Positions 42,761 through 51,971 are shown, counted from the first letter of the stretch. The stretch: 64,000 bases of DNA from CAZWLY01 sp964634465 (GCA_964634465.1 CAZWLY010000009.1:62001-126000); one strand, 5' to 3'. Made by a program: numbers and translations. Notes: a model not told the origin generated them from the letters alone.

Positions 42761-43693
42761 TCAGGTCAGCAAAAACTCGTTGACCAGGTTTTCCCAGCCC
42801 AGTTCGGGCGCCGCGCCGAAGATGTCATCGACGACGCGACCGCCGGTGGCGGCCAACTGGTGGCCGGTCTGCTGGGCGACCATGGCCGACAGGCGGCCGG
42901 ACTCCTCCTCCATCCAGGCCTCGGCCTCCTCGCCGAAAAGCAGGTTCTTGAGGTTGCCCTTCATCTGGGTGGGTTGAATGACCATCAGCCAGCCCTCGGC
43001 GTAGGGGTCGGCGTTGGCCGTTCTGGCCGCTTCGAGGACCTTGGGGTTGCGGGCCACGACCACGCCGTCCACCGGGCTTAGGGCCTCGGCGTGATTCTGG
43101 CCGCGATCGAGGCCGAGCTTGGGCTCACTCTGGGCCACGGTGGCCCCCAGGTCCGGAATGTGGAACTTGTCGACCGGACCGACCAGGCGAAGCGCGAAGT
43201 CGTCCAGGCCGACCCTGACCCGGCCGCCGTACTCCATCCGGGCCCAGGTATGGCCGCGGTGGAAGTAATAGCTCTCCGGCATGTCGAAACCGGCGGTGAG
43301 GTGGGTTGCGGGCCGGTCGAAGTCGCCGCTGAGGCCCATGTCGTCCATCATCTGGTCATAGGGGCAGCGGGCGCAGTCGAAACCGCGGGCGCAGGACTTC
43401 AGTTGGACCCGACCGGTGAGCATGTGGCGGCACTTGCGGCGGTTGGGCGGAATCTTGAGCCAGTGCTCCGGGGCCACCCAAGGCACGGCCGGCGCTCCAC
43501 CCGGCGACTTCAGGGTGCCTTTGGCGATCTTGTCCTGAATGGTCTTGTCGAAACTGCAGGTGGTGCAGTCAAAGGCATTGATGCAGTTGAACGACTTGAC
43601 CACGCCGGCCTTGGCCCAGACGCACTGATCACTGGTCATGTCCACGACAACCGGCCTGGTGCTTCTCTTGATCTTGTCCTTGGTGCTGGCCAC
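42761..43693 (-). CDS. GcvH-like protein with Cys-rich N-terminal domain, no lipoyl Lys
   Basis: 310 aa. GTG start at 43693 after GGAGGGGGAGGC. N-terminal part (about 1-120) has two similar Cys clusters: CINAFDCTTCSFD and CARGFDCARCPYD. The C-terminal part is an H-protein-like lipoyl/biotinyl beta-sandwich: HRGHTWARMEYGGRVRVGLD (about 150-170), LGATVAQSE, then HAEALSPVDGVVV. Where GcvH has the lipoylated Lys (ESVKAAS) this protein has DRGQNHAE, so it is probably not lipoylated. No gcvT/gcvP nearby. Role unknown; homologues in sulfate reducers are annotated simply as glycine cleavage H. A sigma-54-like promoter lies upstream. Confidence 0.75.
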   Translation of the reverse strand: MASTKDKIKRSTRPVVVDMTSDQCVWAKAGVVKSFNCINAFDCTTCSFDKTIQDKIAKGTLKSPGGAPAVPWVAPEHWLKIPPNRRKCRHMLTGRVQLKSCARGFDCARCPYDQMMDDMGLSGDFDRPATHLTAGFDMPESYYFHRGHTWARMEYGGRVRVGLDDFALRLVGPVDKFHIPDLGATVAQSEPKLGLDRGQNHAEALSPVDGVVVARNPKVLEAARTANADPYAEGWLMVIQPTQMKGNLKNLLFGEEAEAWMEEESGRLSAMVAQQTGHQLAATGGRVVDDIFGAAPELGWENLVNEFLLT

Positions 43694-43752
43694 GGCGCCT
43701 CCCCCTCCAAAACGTTGTCGGTTGTTACGTCCGCTGTTCACTGGTTTGTGAA

Positions 43753-43767
43753 GCAGGACTCGGGCCA
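43753..43767 (-). promoter_or_regulatory. Sigma-54-like promoter of the GcvH-like gene
   Basis: On the minus strand TGGCCC, five bases, CTGC, with GG and GC at the required spacing. Two deviations from consensus. Predicted start near 43741, about 48 bases before the GTG. Confidence 0.5.
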
Positions 43768-43803
43768 ACTTTATGGGGGACGGAGAGAAAAAATGACAAC
43801 CTA

Positions 43804-43824
43804 CTATTATCACGACAATAATAG
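43804..43824. repeat. AT-rich inverted repeat
   Basis: CTATTAT (43804-43810) and ATAATAG (43818-43824), seven-base spacer. Could be an operator for the GcvH-like gene. Confidence 0.4.
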
Positions 43825-43846
43825 ACCGATAATCGCCAGAGCGCGG

Positions 43847-43896
43847 TCCATTGCCACACCGGAGTGGATGTGGCGAAAAGCTGCATCGGCAATGGA
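43847..43896. repeat. Inverted repeat in the AT-rich island
   Basis: TCCATTGCC (43847-43855) and GGCAATGGA (43888-43896), 32 bases apart, perfect. Followed by a second near-perfect pair CGTTACGCT/AGCGTAATG (about 43901-43928). Confidence 0.45.
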
Positions 43897-44061
43897 GTTG
43901 CGTTACGCTACACTACATAAAGCGTAATGAGAACAATTGGATGCCCGGAAATGATGCATTTTGCAGGAGCAGTGAGGCGAATTGCTGCATCAATCGCTGG
44001 CGGCTAAGCGATGCATTCGGCCACGGTTTAGCGGTCGAGGCGGTGAGGGTAATTATTAGTG

Positions 44062-44089
44062 TTGACAGGCTTGGCTAATTGGCTATATT
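44062..44089 (+). promoter_or_regulatory. Promoter of the arsR-type gene
   Basis: TTGACA (44062-44067), 16 bases, TATATT (44084-44089); start near 44096. The ArsR-type operator overlaps the -10. Confidence 0.7.
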
Positions 44090-44094
44090 GCCAA
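44079..44094 (+). promoter_or_regulatory. ArsR-type operator 1
   Basis: TTGGC, six bases (TATATT), GCCAA: perfect inverted repeat over the -10 box, suited to autorepression. Confidence 0.6.
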
Positions 44095-44118
44095 ATAGAC
44101 AAAGTTTAGGGAGCCAAT

Positions 44119-44448
44119 ATGGACCGGATGACCAAAGCTAGGTTCGAGGCCAGAGCCAACATCATGAAGGCGCTGGCCCACCCGACGCGGCTGTTTATCG
44201 TCGATGAGCTCTCGCGCCAGGAGCGTTGCGTCAACGAGTTGACCGCCATGATCGGCGCCGACGCCTCCACCGTGTCCAAGCACCTGTCGCTTTTGAAGGG
44301 GGCGGGCATCGTCGAGGATGACAAGCGCGGCGCCCAGGTCTACTATCGGCTGAAGGTGCCCTGTATTCTGGGCTTTTTCGGCTGTCTGGAGTCGGTCATG
44401 CAGGCCCAGGCCGAGGATCGACTCCGGCTGGTCGATATCCAATCCTAG
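44119..44448 (+). CDS. ArsR-family metalloregulator
   Basis: 109 aa winged helix-turn-helix repressor: KALAHPTRLFIVDEL (about 14-28), recognition helix DASTVSKHLSLLKGAGIV (about 51-68), wing DKRGAQVYYRL. Three Cys (Cys37 in ERCVNEL, Cys82 in KVPC, Cys89 in FGC) could bind As(III) or another soft metal; the classical CVC pair is reduced to CVN. Controls the permease-thioredoxin genes downstream, each preceded by TTGGC-type sites. RBS AGGGAG. Confidence 0.88.
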   Translation: MDRMTKARFEARANIMKALAHPTRLFIVDELSRQERCVNELTAMIGADASTVSKHLSLLKGAGIVEDDKRGAQVYYRLKVPCILGFFGCLESVMQAQAEDRLRLVDIQS

Positions 44449-44493
44449 CGGGGGCGGCGATCCCTGATCGGCCCCCGTTGCGTTGCGGGAATA

Positions 44494-44509
44494 TTTGGTC
44501 AATTGGCCA
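44494..44509 (+). promoter_or_regulatory. ArsR-type operator 2
   Basis: TTGGTCAATTGGCCAA, a near-perfect 16-base palindrome (one base pair off) like operator 1, 25 bases before the permease ATG. Confidence 0.55.
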
Positions 44510-44533
44510 AATGGCCCGATAGGAGCGGACGAG

Positions 44534-45678
44534 ATGAAAGAGCGTTACAAATTGCTGCTGCTCGCGGCCGTGTTCGCGGCGGCGTCTTTTGTTCCCTGGG
44601 ACGATGAGTTCGTCAGCGCCTCGGTGCTGGAGGCGCTGATGATGCTCCGGGAATACGCCCGGGAACACGTTTTGACCTGCCTCGTTCCGGCCTTTTTTAT
44701 TGCCGGGGCCATCTCGGTCTTTGTCTCCCAGGCCTCGGTCCTCAAGTACTTTGGGGTCCAGGCCAAAAGATGGCTGTCCTACTCGGTCGCCTCGGTCTCG
44801 GGGGCGGTGCTGGCCGTGTGCTCCTGTACGGTGTTGCCGCTTTTCGCCGGCATCTACAGCCGGGGGCCGGCATCGGTCCGGCCACGGCCTTTCTCTACTC
44901 CGGCCCGGCCATCAACGTTCTGGCCGTCGTCCTGACGGCCCGAGTTCTGGGCTGGCGGCTGGGCCTGGCCCGGGCCGTGGGGGCGGTCGTCTTCGCCGTC
45001 ATCGCCGGTTTGTTGATGGCTATCATCTTCCGCAAGGACGATGCGGCCTGAGCCGCCGGGCCGATGCACCTGCCCGAAGAAGAAGGAAAAGGCCGGACGT
45101 TGCTCCAGGAGGGGTTGTACCTGCTGGTTCTGGTCTTGATCCTGGTCTTCGCCGCCTTTGCCCGGCCGGCCGAGGAGTCGAGCGGGCTGTGGGCGACCAT
45201 CTTCGCCGTCAAGTGGCCTCTCACCGCCGGTTTGCTGATCATCCTCGGCCTGATGCTCAGGGCCTGGTTCACCAGGGCCGAAACCATCGGTTGGGTCCAG
45301 GCCTCCTGGGGCTTCATGAAGCAGATCTTCCCTCTGCTTTTCGCCGGGGTGCTGGCGGCCGGGTTCATGCTCGGTCGGCCGGGCCACCCGGCCCTGATTC
45401 CTGAGGCGTGGATTCAATCTTTGGTCGGCGGCAACTCGCTGGCGGCCAACCTGTTCGCCTCGGTGGCCGGGGCGTTGATGTATTTCGCCACCTTGACCGA
45501 GGTGCCCATCCTGCAGGGCTTGATCGGCTCGGGCATGGGCCAGGGCCCGGCCCTGAGCCTGCCCAACATGCTGGTCATCGGCGGAGTGATGGGCTGGAAG
45601 AAGACGCTGGTCTTCTGCTCGATCATCGTCGTCATGTCCACCCTGGCCGGGATGCTTTACGGCTCGCTTAGCGGATGA
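44534..45678 (+). pseudogene. ArsP/DUF318-type permease with a frameshift and an in-frame UGA
   Basis: Start ATG 44534 after AGGAGCGGACGAG. Frame 1 gives the N-terminal half (VLTCLVPAFFIAGAISVFV, AVCSCTVLPLFAGIYSRG) to a G5 run at 44862-44866; one missing G shifts the frame, and the family sequence continues in the next frame (AGIGPATAFLYSGPAINVLA) to RKDDAA. There a UGA (45049-45051) interrupts, and the same frame resumes at once with the second half (LPEEEGKGRTLL; ANLFASVAGALMYFATLTEV; MLVIGGVMGWKKTLVF). An intact protein would have about 380 aa and eight helices. Two lesions suggest decay; a sequencing error in the G run plus a true stop is also possible. The family exports organoarsenicals or related compounds. 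Confidence 0.8.
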
Positions 45679-45735
45679 TTCGACCATCACCCCGGCCGGG
45701 GCGAGGCCGGGCAAGAAGAAAAAAGGAGAGAATCG

Positions 45736-45987
45736 ATGGAGATAAAAGTCCTGGGTCCTGGTTGCGCCAACTGCCGGAAGACCGAACAGGCGGTCAGAGA
45801 GGCCGTGGCCGAGAGCGGTTTAAAGGCCAAAATCGAGAAGGTGACCGACGTCATGGAGATCGCCTCCCACGGCGTTTTCGGCACCCCGGCGGTGGTCATC
45901 GACGGCCAGGTCAAATCGGCGGGCAAGGTGCCGACCAAGAGCGAGGTTCTGGGTTGGCTGAAGGCGGCCTCGAGGAAAGAGGCCTGA
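45736..45987 (+). CDS. Thioredoxin-like small disulfide protein
   Basis: 83 aa. GPGCANCRK puts the CxxC at Cys10 and Cys13, followed by a thioredoxin-fold pattern with HGVFGTPAVVIDG (cis-Pro, about 45-57). Same family as the small redox-active disulfide proteins that accompany ArsR and DUF318 permeases in Geobacter and Desulfovibrio. Probably handles thiols or metal-thiolate complexes. RBS AAAGGAGAGAATCG. Confidence 0.85.
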   Translation: MEIKVLGPGCANCRKTEQAVREAVAESGLKAKIEKVTDVMEIASHGVFGTPAVVIDGQVKSAGKVPTKSEVLGWLKAASRKEA

Positions 45988-46223
45988 AACCGAGGCCGGA
46001 GGGCCGAGCCGAAGCGCCGGGCGGCTTGGGCCGACTCCAGAACGGTGATCGGCTCGAAGCCGCGAACAAATCGGATCCCCGGGTGACGCGCCCGCCCGCT
46101 GGTCTATCGGCGCCGACCCGGTCGGGCGGAAATGGCGGTTGAACGTCTTGTGACTGGTTGTGACCGGGTTGGGGGGATGTCTTCACCCCGATTCGTCGGG
46201 GTGGTCGCGCAGCCAGCCGAGGA

Positions 46224-46377
46224 GCGAGCAGGCCGTCGGGACCTGAGGCAGATGAGCCAGAGGATCCGGCGACACATCCTCGTCCGCGTACCGCTGCTTC
46301 CTTCCGGACCTGACGGGGTTGGCGGGGGTTTGTTGCGCTGGTTCCGACTCGTCCTCAGGCCCCGACGGCCTGCTCGC
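46224..46377 (-). ncRNA. ffs: Signal recognition particle RNA
   Basis: Contains the invariant SRP loop GTCAGGTCCGGAAGGAAGCA (minus strand, complement of about 46313-46294). The ends form a 25-bp helix with a single G-U pair (46377-46353 with 46248-46224), so the molecule is about 154 nt, longer than the 4.5S RNA of E. coli. Binds Ffh (60625-61959). It begins 10 bases after the stop of the HU/IHF gene on the same strand, so it may be cut from that transcript or have a promoter inside that gene. Confidence 0.92.
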
Positions 46378-46386
46378 AAAAGGCAT

Positions 46387-46662
46387 TCAGGTATCTACCC
46401 GTTCCTTGAGCTCCTTGCCCACCTTGAAGAACGGCAGCTTTTTCTTGGAGACCTGGATCACCTCGCCGGTTTTGGGGTTGCGGCCCTGATAACCGTCGTA
46501 GCTCTTGACTTTGAAGCTGCCGAACCCCCTGATCTCGACGCGATCACCTTCGATGAGGGCGTTTTCGATGCTGCCGAAGAACGTGTTGACGATCAACTCG
46601 GCCTTCTTGATGGTCAAACCCTCTTGCTTGGCCAAGGCTTCGATGAGTTGGGACTTGTTCAT
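46387..46662 (-). CDS. HU/IHF-family DNA-binding protein
   Basis: 91 aa. Typical dimer-forming histone-like protein: MNKSQLIEALAKQEGLT, VEIRGFGSFKVKS (about 43-55) and the DNA-binding arm GRNPKTGEVI (about 60-69) with the intercalating Pro. Closest in feel to IHF beta of Desulfobacterota. RBS GGAGGGAAGG. Upstream neighbour of SRP RNA on the same strand. The second HU/IHF-type gene in the window is at 51693. Confidence 0.9.
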   Translation of the reverse strand: MNKSQLIEALAKQEGLTIKKAELIVNTFFGSIENALIEGDRVEIRGFGSFKVKSYDGYQGRNPKTGEVIQVSKKKLPFFKVGKELKERVDT

Positions 46663-46854
46663 TCCCTTCCCTCCAGGTCTCGGTGAACTGTTGGCCGAGT
46701 CATGGCCGTCAGGAGGTTTAATGAATTTACGACCTTAGCGGTGTTTCAGTCTTAACCAGAGCGCCGGTCTGTGTCAAGACATTTTTTCGGCCCCGCCCGT
46801 GGCAATAGGAAACAATTCTACTGAGTTAGAAGAAGGCAGGCGGCCACAAGTCGG

Positions 46855-46882
46855 TTGACAAGACCGCCCCTTGTGGGATACA
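46855..46882 (+). promoter_or_regulatory. Promoter of hisC
   Basis: TTGACA (46855-46860), 16 bases, GATACA (46877-46882), about 40 bases before the TTG start at 46922. Confidence 0.5.
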
Positions 46883-46921
46883 ACGGCAATTCATATCCAA
46901 TCGGATCAAGAGGTGAGTCAA

Positions 46922-48027
<1,106 letters not shown>

Positions 48028-48031
<4 letters not shown>

Positions 48032-48693
48032 AGGGACCGGTCATCACCATCGACGGTCCGGCCGGTGTGGGCAAATCGACGCTGGCCCAAGCCCTGGCCG
48101 AGGAACTGGGTTACACCCTGCTGGAGTCCGGGGCGCTCTACCGGGCGGTGGGGTTGGCCGCCCTGGAGAGAGGCATCGCCGCCGACGACGAGGCCGCGGC
48201 CGAGGCGCTGGTGGCCGGACTCGAGATCGAACTCTCGCCCGGGCCCAAGGACGGGCGGGTGTTTCTGTCCGGGGTGGATGTCACGGACAGGTTGAGGGAG
48301 GAGGCCGTGGGGAACATGGCCTCGGCCATCTCCAAGCTGGACGTGGTCAGGGAGGCGATGACCGATCTCCAGCGCCGCCTGGCCCGAGACGGCCGGGTGG
48401 TGGTCGAGGGCCGCGACGCCGGGACGGTCGTCTTTCCCCAGGCCGAGGTCAAGTTCTTTCTCGACGCCAGCCTGGCCGAACGGGCCCGGCGGCGGGTGGC
48501 TCAGTTGGCCGAAAAGGGGATCGAGGTCGATTACGCCCGCGTGGAGGCCGAGATGGCGGCTCGGGATGAGCAGGACTCGACGCGTTCCCTGGCTCCGCTC
48601 AGGCCGGCCGAGGGGGCGATCGTCATCGACACCACTTCGCTGTCCCCGGCCGAGGTGTTGGCCAGGATGATAAAAGAGGTTAGAAAAATTTAG
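48028..48693 (+). CDS. cmk: Cytidylate kinase
   Basis: 221 aa. P-loop DGPAGVGKSTLA (9-20), LLESGALYRAVGLAAL (about 31-46), the CMP-binding insert (VDVTDRLREEAVGNMAS), and GRDAGTVVFPQAEVKFFLDA (about 129-148). Phosphorylates CMP/dCMP. Starts on the last four bases of hisC and precedes rpsA, the usual cmk-rpsA order. Confidence 0.95.
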
Positions 48694-48724
48694 GTCTTGG
48701 GCCGGGTGATCGCCCCGAAAGCCC

Positions 48725-48753
48725 TTGATCTTACGGCCCAAGCCTGATATTAA
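48725..48753 (+). promoter_or_regulatory. Promoter of rpsA
   Basis: TTGATC (48725-48730), 17 bases, TATTAA (48748-48753), giving a leader of about 62 bases with GGAGGT before the ATG. Confidence 0.6.
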
Positions 48754-48821
48754 TACGTGGTTTAATCCCGCCAGTGCGAGATTAAAAAGTCGTGTGGCAA
48801 TTTTTGGAGGTAATTTAGGCC

Positions 48822-50810
48822 ATGACCGAGACCAACATCGACGAGACCCAGCTCCCTGGGGAGAACAACAACTCCACCGAGGCCGAGGAGGTTCGTTCCG
48901 CGACCGAAGGGGAGGAGACAAAGGAACAGCAGACTGAAGATCCAGGGGGGGTCGAGGTCCTGGCTGACAGCCAAGACGGGGCGTCGGATTCAACTGCTGA
49001 ACAAGACGCCGAGGCCGCTTTTGAACCGGCGACCGAAACCGAGACGGCAGCGAGCGAAGAGACTGCCGAGGCCGAAAAGGCCGAGGAAGACGATACTGAA
49101 GACGAAGATGATACCGAAGGCGAGGGGGGCGAGGAGGCCAGCTTCGCCGATCTGTTCGAGGAATCGCTGGAGCGTATTCAGGAGGGTTCGGTCGTCTCCG
49201 GCGTGGTCGTCCAGGTGACCAGCGACTACGTGGTCGTCGACGTCGGCGCCAAGTCGGAGGGACAGATACCGATCCACGAGTTCGCGACCGACGGCGCCGA
49301 GCCGGTCATCAACGTGGGCGACACCGTAGAGGTCCTCCTGGAGTCCAGCGAGGACGACGAGGGCGGCATCAGGCTCAGCCGGTCCAAGGCGGCCCGGATC
49401 AAGGTCTGGGAGAAGATCGCCCAGGCTTACAAGGAAGGCGAGACCATCAGCGGCACCATCTCCTCCCGGGTCAAGGGCGGCCTGCAGGTGGACGTGGGCG
49501 TGCCCGCGTTCCTGCCCGGCTCCCAGATCGACCTTCGGCCGGTCAGGGACATGGAGAGCCTCATCGGCCAGACCTTCGACTTCAAGGTGCTCAAGTATTC
49601 CAAGAAGCGCTCCAACGTCGTTCTCTCCCGCCGGGTCCTTCTGGAAGAGGAGCGGGAGGCCAAGAAGGCCGAGCTGTTGAAGGTGCTGGAAGAGGGCGCC
49701 GTGTTGGAGGGCGTGGTCAAGAACATCACCGACTACGGCGTCTTTATAGATCTGGGCGGCATGGACGGCCTGCTTCACATCACCGACATCTCCTGGGGCC
49801 GGGTCGGCCATCCGTCGGAGCGGTTTTCGATCGGCGACAAGGTCACGGTCAAGGTCTTGAACTTCGACCGCGAGCGGGAGCGGGTCTCGCTGGGCATGAA
49901 GCAGCTCAAGCCCGATCCGTGGGAGAGCGTCCTCGAGCGCTACCCGGTGGCCAGCCGGGTCGAGGGCAAGGTCGTTTCGCTGACCGACTACGGCGCCTTC
50001 GTCGAGGTCGAGGAGGGCGTCGAGGGCCTGGTCCATGTCTCCGAGATGAGCTGGACCCGCAAGATTCGCCACCCCTCCAAGGTGGTCCAGGTCGGCGACG
50101 AGGTCGAGGTGGTCGTGCTCAACGTCGACCCGGAACGCAAGCGGATCAGCCTGGGCATAAAGCAGACCGTGCCCGATCCCTGGGAGACCATCGACGAACG
50201 CTATCCGGTCGGTACGACCATCGAGGGGCGGATCAAGAACGTAACCGACTTCGGCGTCTTCATCGGCATCGAGGACGGGATCGACGGCCTGGTCCACATC
50301 TCGGATCTTAGCTGGTCCAAGCGGGTCAAGCACCCCAGCGACCTCTACTCCAAGGGCGACGTGGTCAAGGCGGTCGTGCTCAACATCGACAAGGAAAACC
50401 GCCGCTTCTCCCTGGGCATCAAGCAGGCCCAGATCGACCCCTGGGAGAGCGTGGCCGAGCGTTATCCGGTCGGCTCGGTGGTCGAGGGCGAGGTGACCAA
50501 CATCACCGACTTTGGCGTCTTCGTCGAGATCGAACCGGGCGTCGAGGGGCTGATCCACATCTCGGAGATCGCCAAGGAGAAGATCGACTCTCCGGCCGAG
50601 AAGTTCGAAGTCGGGGAGAAGGTTTCGTCCAAGGTGGTTCACCTGTCCCCGACCGATCGTCGGATCGGCTTGTCCATCCGCCGGTTGGAGGAGGATGTCG
50701 AAGAGGGATCCTATCAGGATTACCTGCGCTCGCGCCAGCAGGAGGCGACCTCCAATCTGGGCGAGCTGATAATGAGCCAGCTCAACGAGAAGAACCAAGA
50801 ACAACCGTAG
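48822..50810 (+). CDS. rpsA: 30S ribosomal protein S1 with acidic N-terminal extension
   Basis: 662 aa, longer than the usual 550-580. The family's start (SFADLFEESLERIQEG) begins only at residue 107; before it is a disordered region of Glu, Asp, Thr, Ala and Ser with TEDEDDTEGEGGEE. Six S1 (OB) domains follow (for example GAVLEGVVKNITDYGVFIDL for the third, GSVVEGEVTNITDFGVFVEI for the sixth). Brings mRNA to the ribosome. RBS GGAGGT sits ten bases from the ATG, a rather long gap. sppA follows after six bases. Confidence 0.94.
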   Translation: MTETNIDETQLPGENNNSTEAEEVRSATEGEETKEQQTEDPGGVEVLADSQDGASDSTAEQDAEAAFEPATETETAASEETAEAEKAEEDDTEDEDDTEGEGGEEASFADLFEESLERIQEGSVVSGVVVQVTSDYVVVDVGAKSEGQIPIHEFATDGAEPVINVGDTVEVLLESSEDDEGGIRLSRSKAARIKVWEKIAQAYKEGETISGTISSRVKGGLQVDVGVPAFLPGSQIDLRPVRDMESLIGQTFDFKVLKYSKKRSNVVLSRRVLLEEEREAKKAELLKVLEEGAVLEGVVKNITDYGVFIDLGGMDGLLHITDISWGRVGHPSERFSIGDKVTVKVLNFDRERERVSLGMKQLKPDPWESVLERYPVASRVEGKVVSLTDYGAFVEVEEGVEGLVHVSEMSWTRKIRHPSKVVQVGDEVEVVVLNVDPERKRISLGIKQTVPDPWETIDERYPVGTTIEGRIKNVTDFGVFIGIEDGIDGLVHISDLSWSKRVKHPSDLYSKGDVVKAVVLNIDKENRRFSLGIKQAQIDPWESVAERYPVGSVVEGEVTNITDFGVFVEIEPGVEGLIHISEIAKEKIDSPAEKFEVGEKVSSKVVHLSPTDRRIGLSIRRLEEDVEEGSYQDYLRSRQQEATSNLGELIMSQLNEKNQEQP

Positions 50811-50816
50811 GCGTTT

Positions 50817-51686
50817 ATGCCGAAAAGGCCGGTCCAAATCAGTCTGTGGTGGCTGGGCGGGCTGGCTTGCACTTTGATAATCATTCTGCTGGCGGCGATG
50901 AACCTCGCCGCCGGCGGTTTGACCGCCTCGGCCAAGGTCGGCGTCGTCGAGGTGACCGGCCTGCTCAGCCGGCCCGAGCGGACGGTCGAGCAACTGGTCG
51001 AGTTCGCCCGGGACGATTCGATCAAGGCGATCATCGTCCGCATCGACTCGCCGGGCGGGGGGGTGGCGGCGGCCCAGGAGATCCACCGCGAGGTGGTCCG
51101 GGCCAGGGCCAAGAAGAAGGTCGTGGCCTCTCTGGGCGGGGTGGCCGCGTCGGGCGGCTACTACATCGCCGTCGGCGCCGACAGGATCGTGGCCAACCCC
51201 GGCACCACCACCGGCTCCATCGGCGTCATCGTCGAGATGGGCAATATCGAGGAGCTGCTGGACAAGATCGGGGTGCGGTTTTTCAGCCTCAAGTCCGGAC
51301 GGTTCAAGGACGCCGGATCGCCGGCCAGGCCTCTGACCGACGAGGACCGGGCCATGATCCAGGCCGTGATCGACGACATGCACGGCCAGTTCGTGGCCGC
51401 CGTGGCCGAAGGACGGAACCTGGCTCCGGACAAGGTCCGGGCCATCGCCGACGGACGGATTCTGTCCGGCCGCCAGGCGCTCGATTTGGGCCTGGTGGAT
51501 GAGTTGGGAAACTTCAGGGACGCCGTCGCCCTGGCCGGAAAGCTGGGCGGCATCGAGGGCGATCCCGAGGTGGTCTATGCCGGCCGGGAGAGGCCCGGCC
51601 TGCTGGCGGAGTTGATCAGAGACGCCTTTGAAGAAGCGGCGTCCATGTTGGGCCTTGTGGGCCCCAGAATTTTCTATCGACCGTAG
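50817..51686 (+). CDS. sppA: Signal peptide peptidase SppA, short form
   Basis: 289 aa membrane-anchored serine protease (one helix at about 12-32). Nucleophile Ser112 in GGVAASGGYYIA and catalytic Lys159 in FSLKSGRFKDAG: the Ser/Lys dyad of SppA, 47 residues apart. IRIDSPGGGVAA-type ClpP-fold motif (here RIDSPGGGVAAAQEIHREV) near 79. Degrades leftover signal peptides in the membrane. No clear SD; very close to the rpsA stop, so coupled. Confidence 0.92.
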   Translation: MPKRPVQISLWWLGGLACTLIIILLAAMNLAAGGLTASAKVGVVEVTGLLSRPERTVEQLVEFARDDSIKAIIVRIDSPGGGVAAAQEIHREVVRARAKKKVVASLGGVAASGGYYIAVGADRIVANPGTTTGSIGVIVEMGNIEELLDKIGVRFFSLKSGRFKDAGSPARPLTDEDRAMIQAVIDDMHGQFVAAVAEGRNLAPDKVRAIADGRILSGRQALDLGLVDELGNFRDAVALAGKLGGIEGDPEVVYAGRERPGLLAELIRDAFEEAASMLGLVGPRIFYRP

Positions 51687-51692
51687 GTAGCC

Positions 51693-51971
51693 GTGGTAAA
51701 GAGTGAATTGATTTCCCGTTTGGTGGCCGAGCATCCCCATCTCCCCAAGGCCGACGTGACGGAGATGGTGGAGCGAGTTTTTGAGATGATCTCCGAATCC
51801 CTCGTCCAAGGCGAGCGGGTCGAGGTGCGCGGTTTGGGCACCTTCCACCTGGGCTCCCGAGCTTCCAGAAGGATGGTCGACCCCCGTTCGGGCCGGGAGA
51901 GAAACCTGCCCGCGCGCAAGACCGTGCTGTTTAAGCCGGGGGCGTGGTTCAAAAACGGCCGGAGGGGATAG
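51693..51971 (+). CDS. ihfB: Integration host factor beta-like protein
   Basis: 92 aa, GTG start. HU/IHF fold: SELISRLVAEHPHLPKADVT, VEVRGLGTFHLGSRASR (about 43-59), arm region DPRSGRERNLPARK. The DNA arm is more basic and lacks the exact GRNPKTG of the other copy. Position after rpsA-sppA matches the rpsA-ihfB order of other Proteobacteria, hence the symbol. Seven bases after sppA. Confidence 0.85.
   Translation: MVKSELISRLVAEHPHLPKADVTEMVERVFEMISESLVQGERVEVRGLGTFHLGSRASRRMVDPRSGRERNLPARKTVLFKPGAWFKNGRRG

Noticed and set aside
43851..44078. 75-aa frame upstream of the arsR-type gene
   Set aside because: No RBS, no family resemblance and it spans inverted repeats. Treated as noncoding.
45040..45075. 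In-frame UGA in the permease as selenocysteine
   Set aside because: It lies in a hydrophilic linker (DDAA-AAGP) with no redox motif or Cys in homologues that I recall. A nonsense change is simpler, especially with a frameshift upstream.
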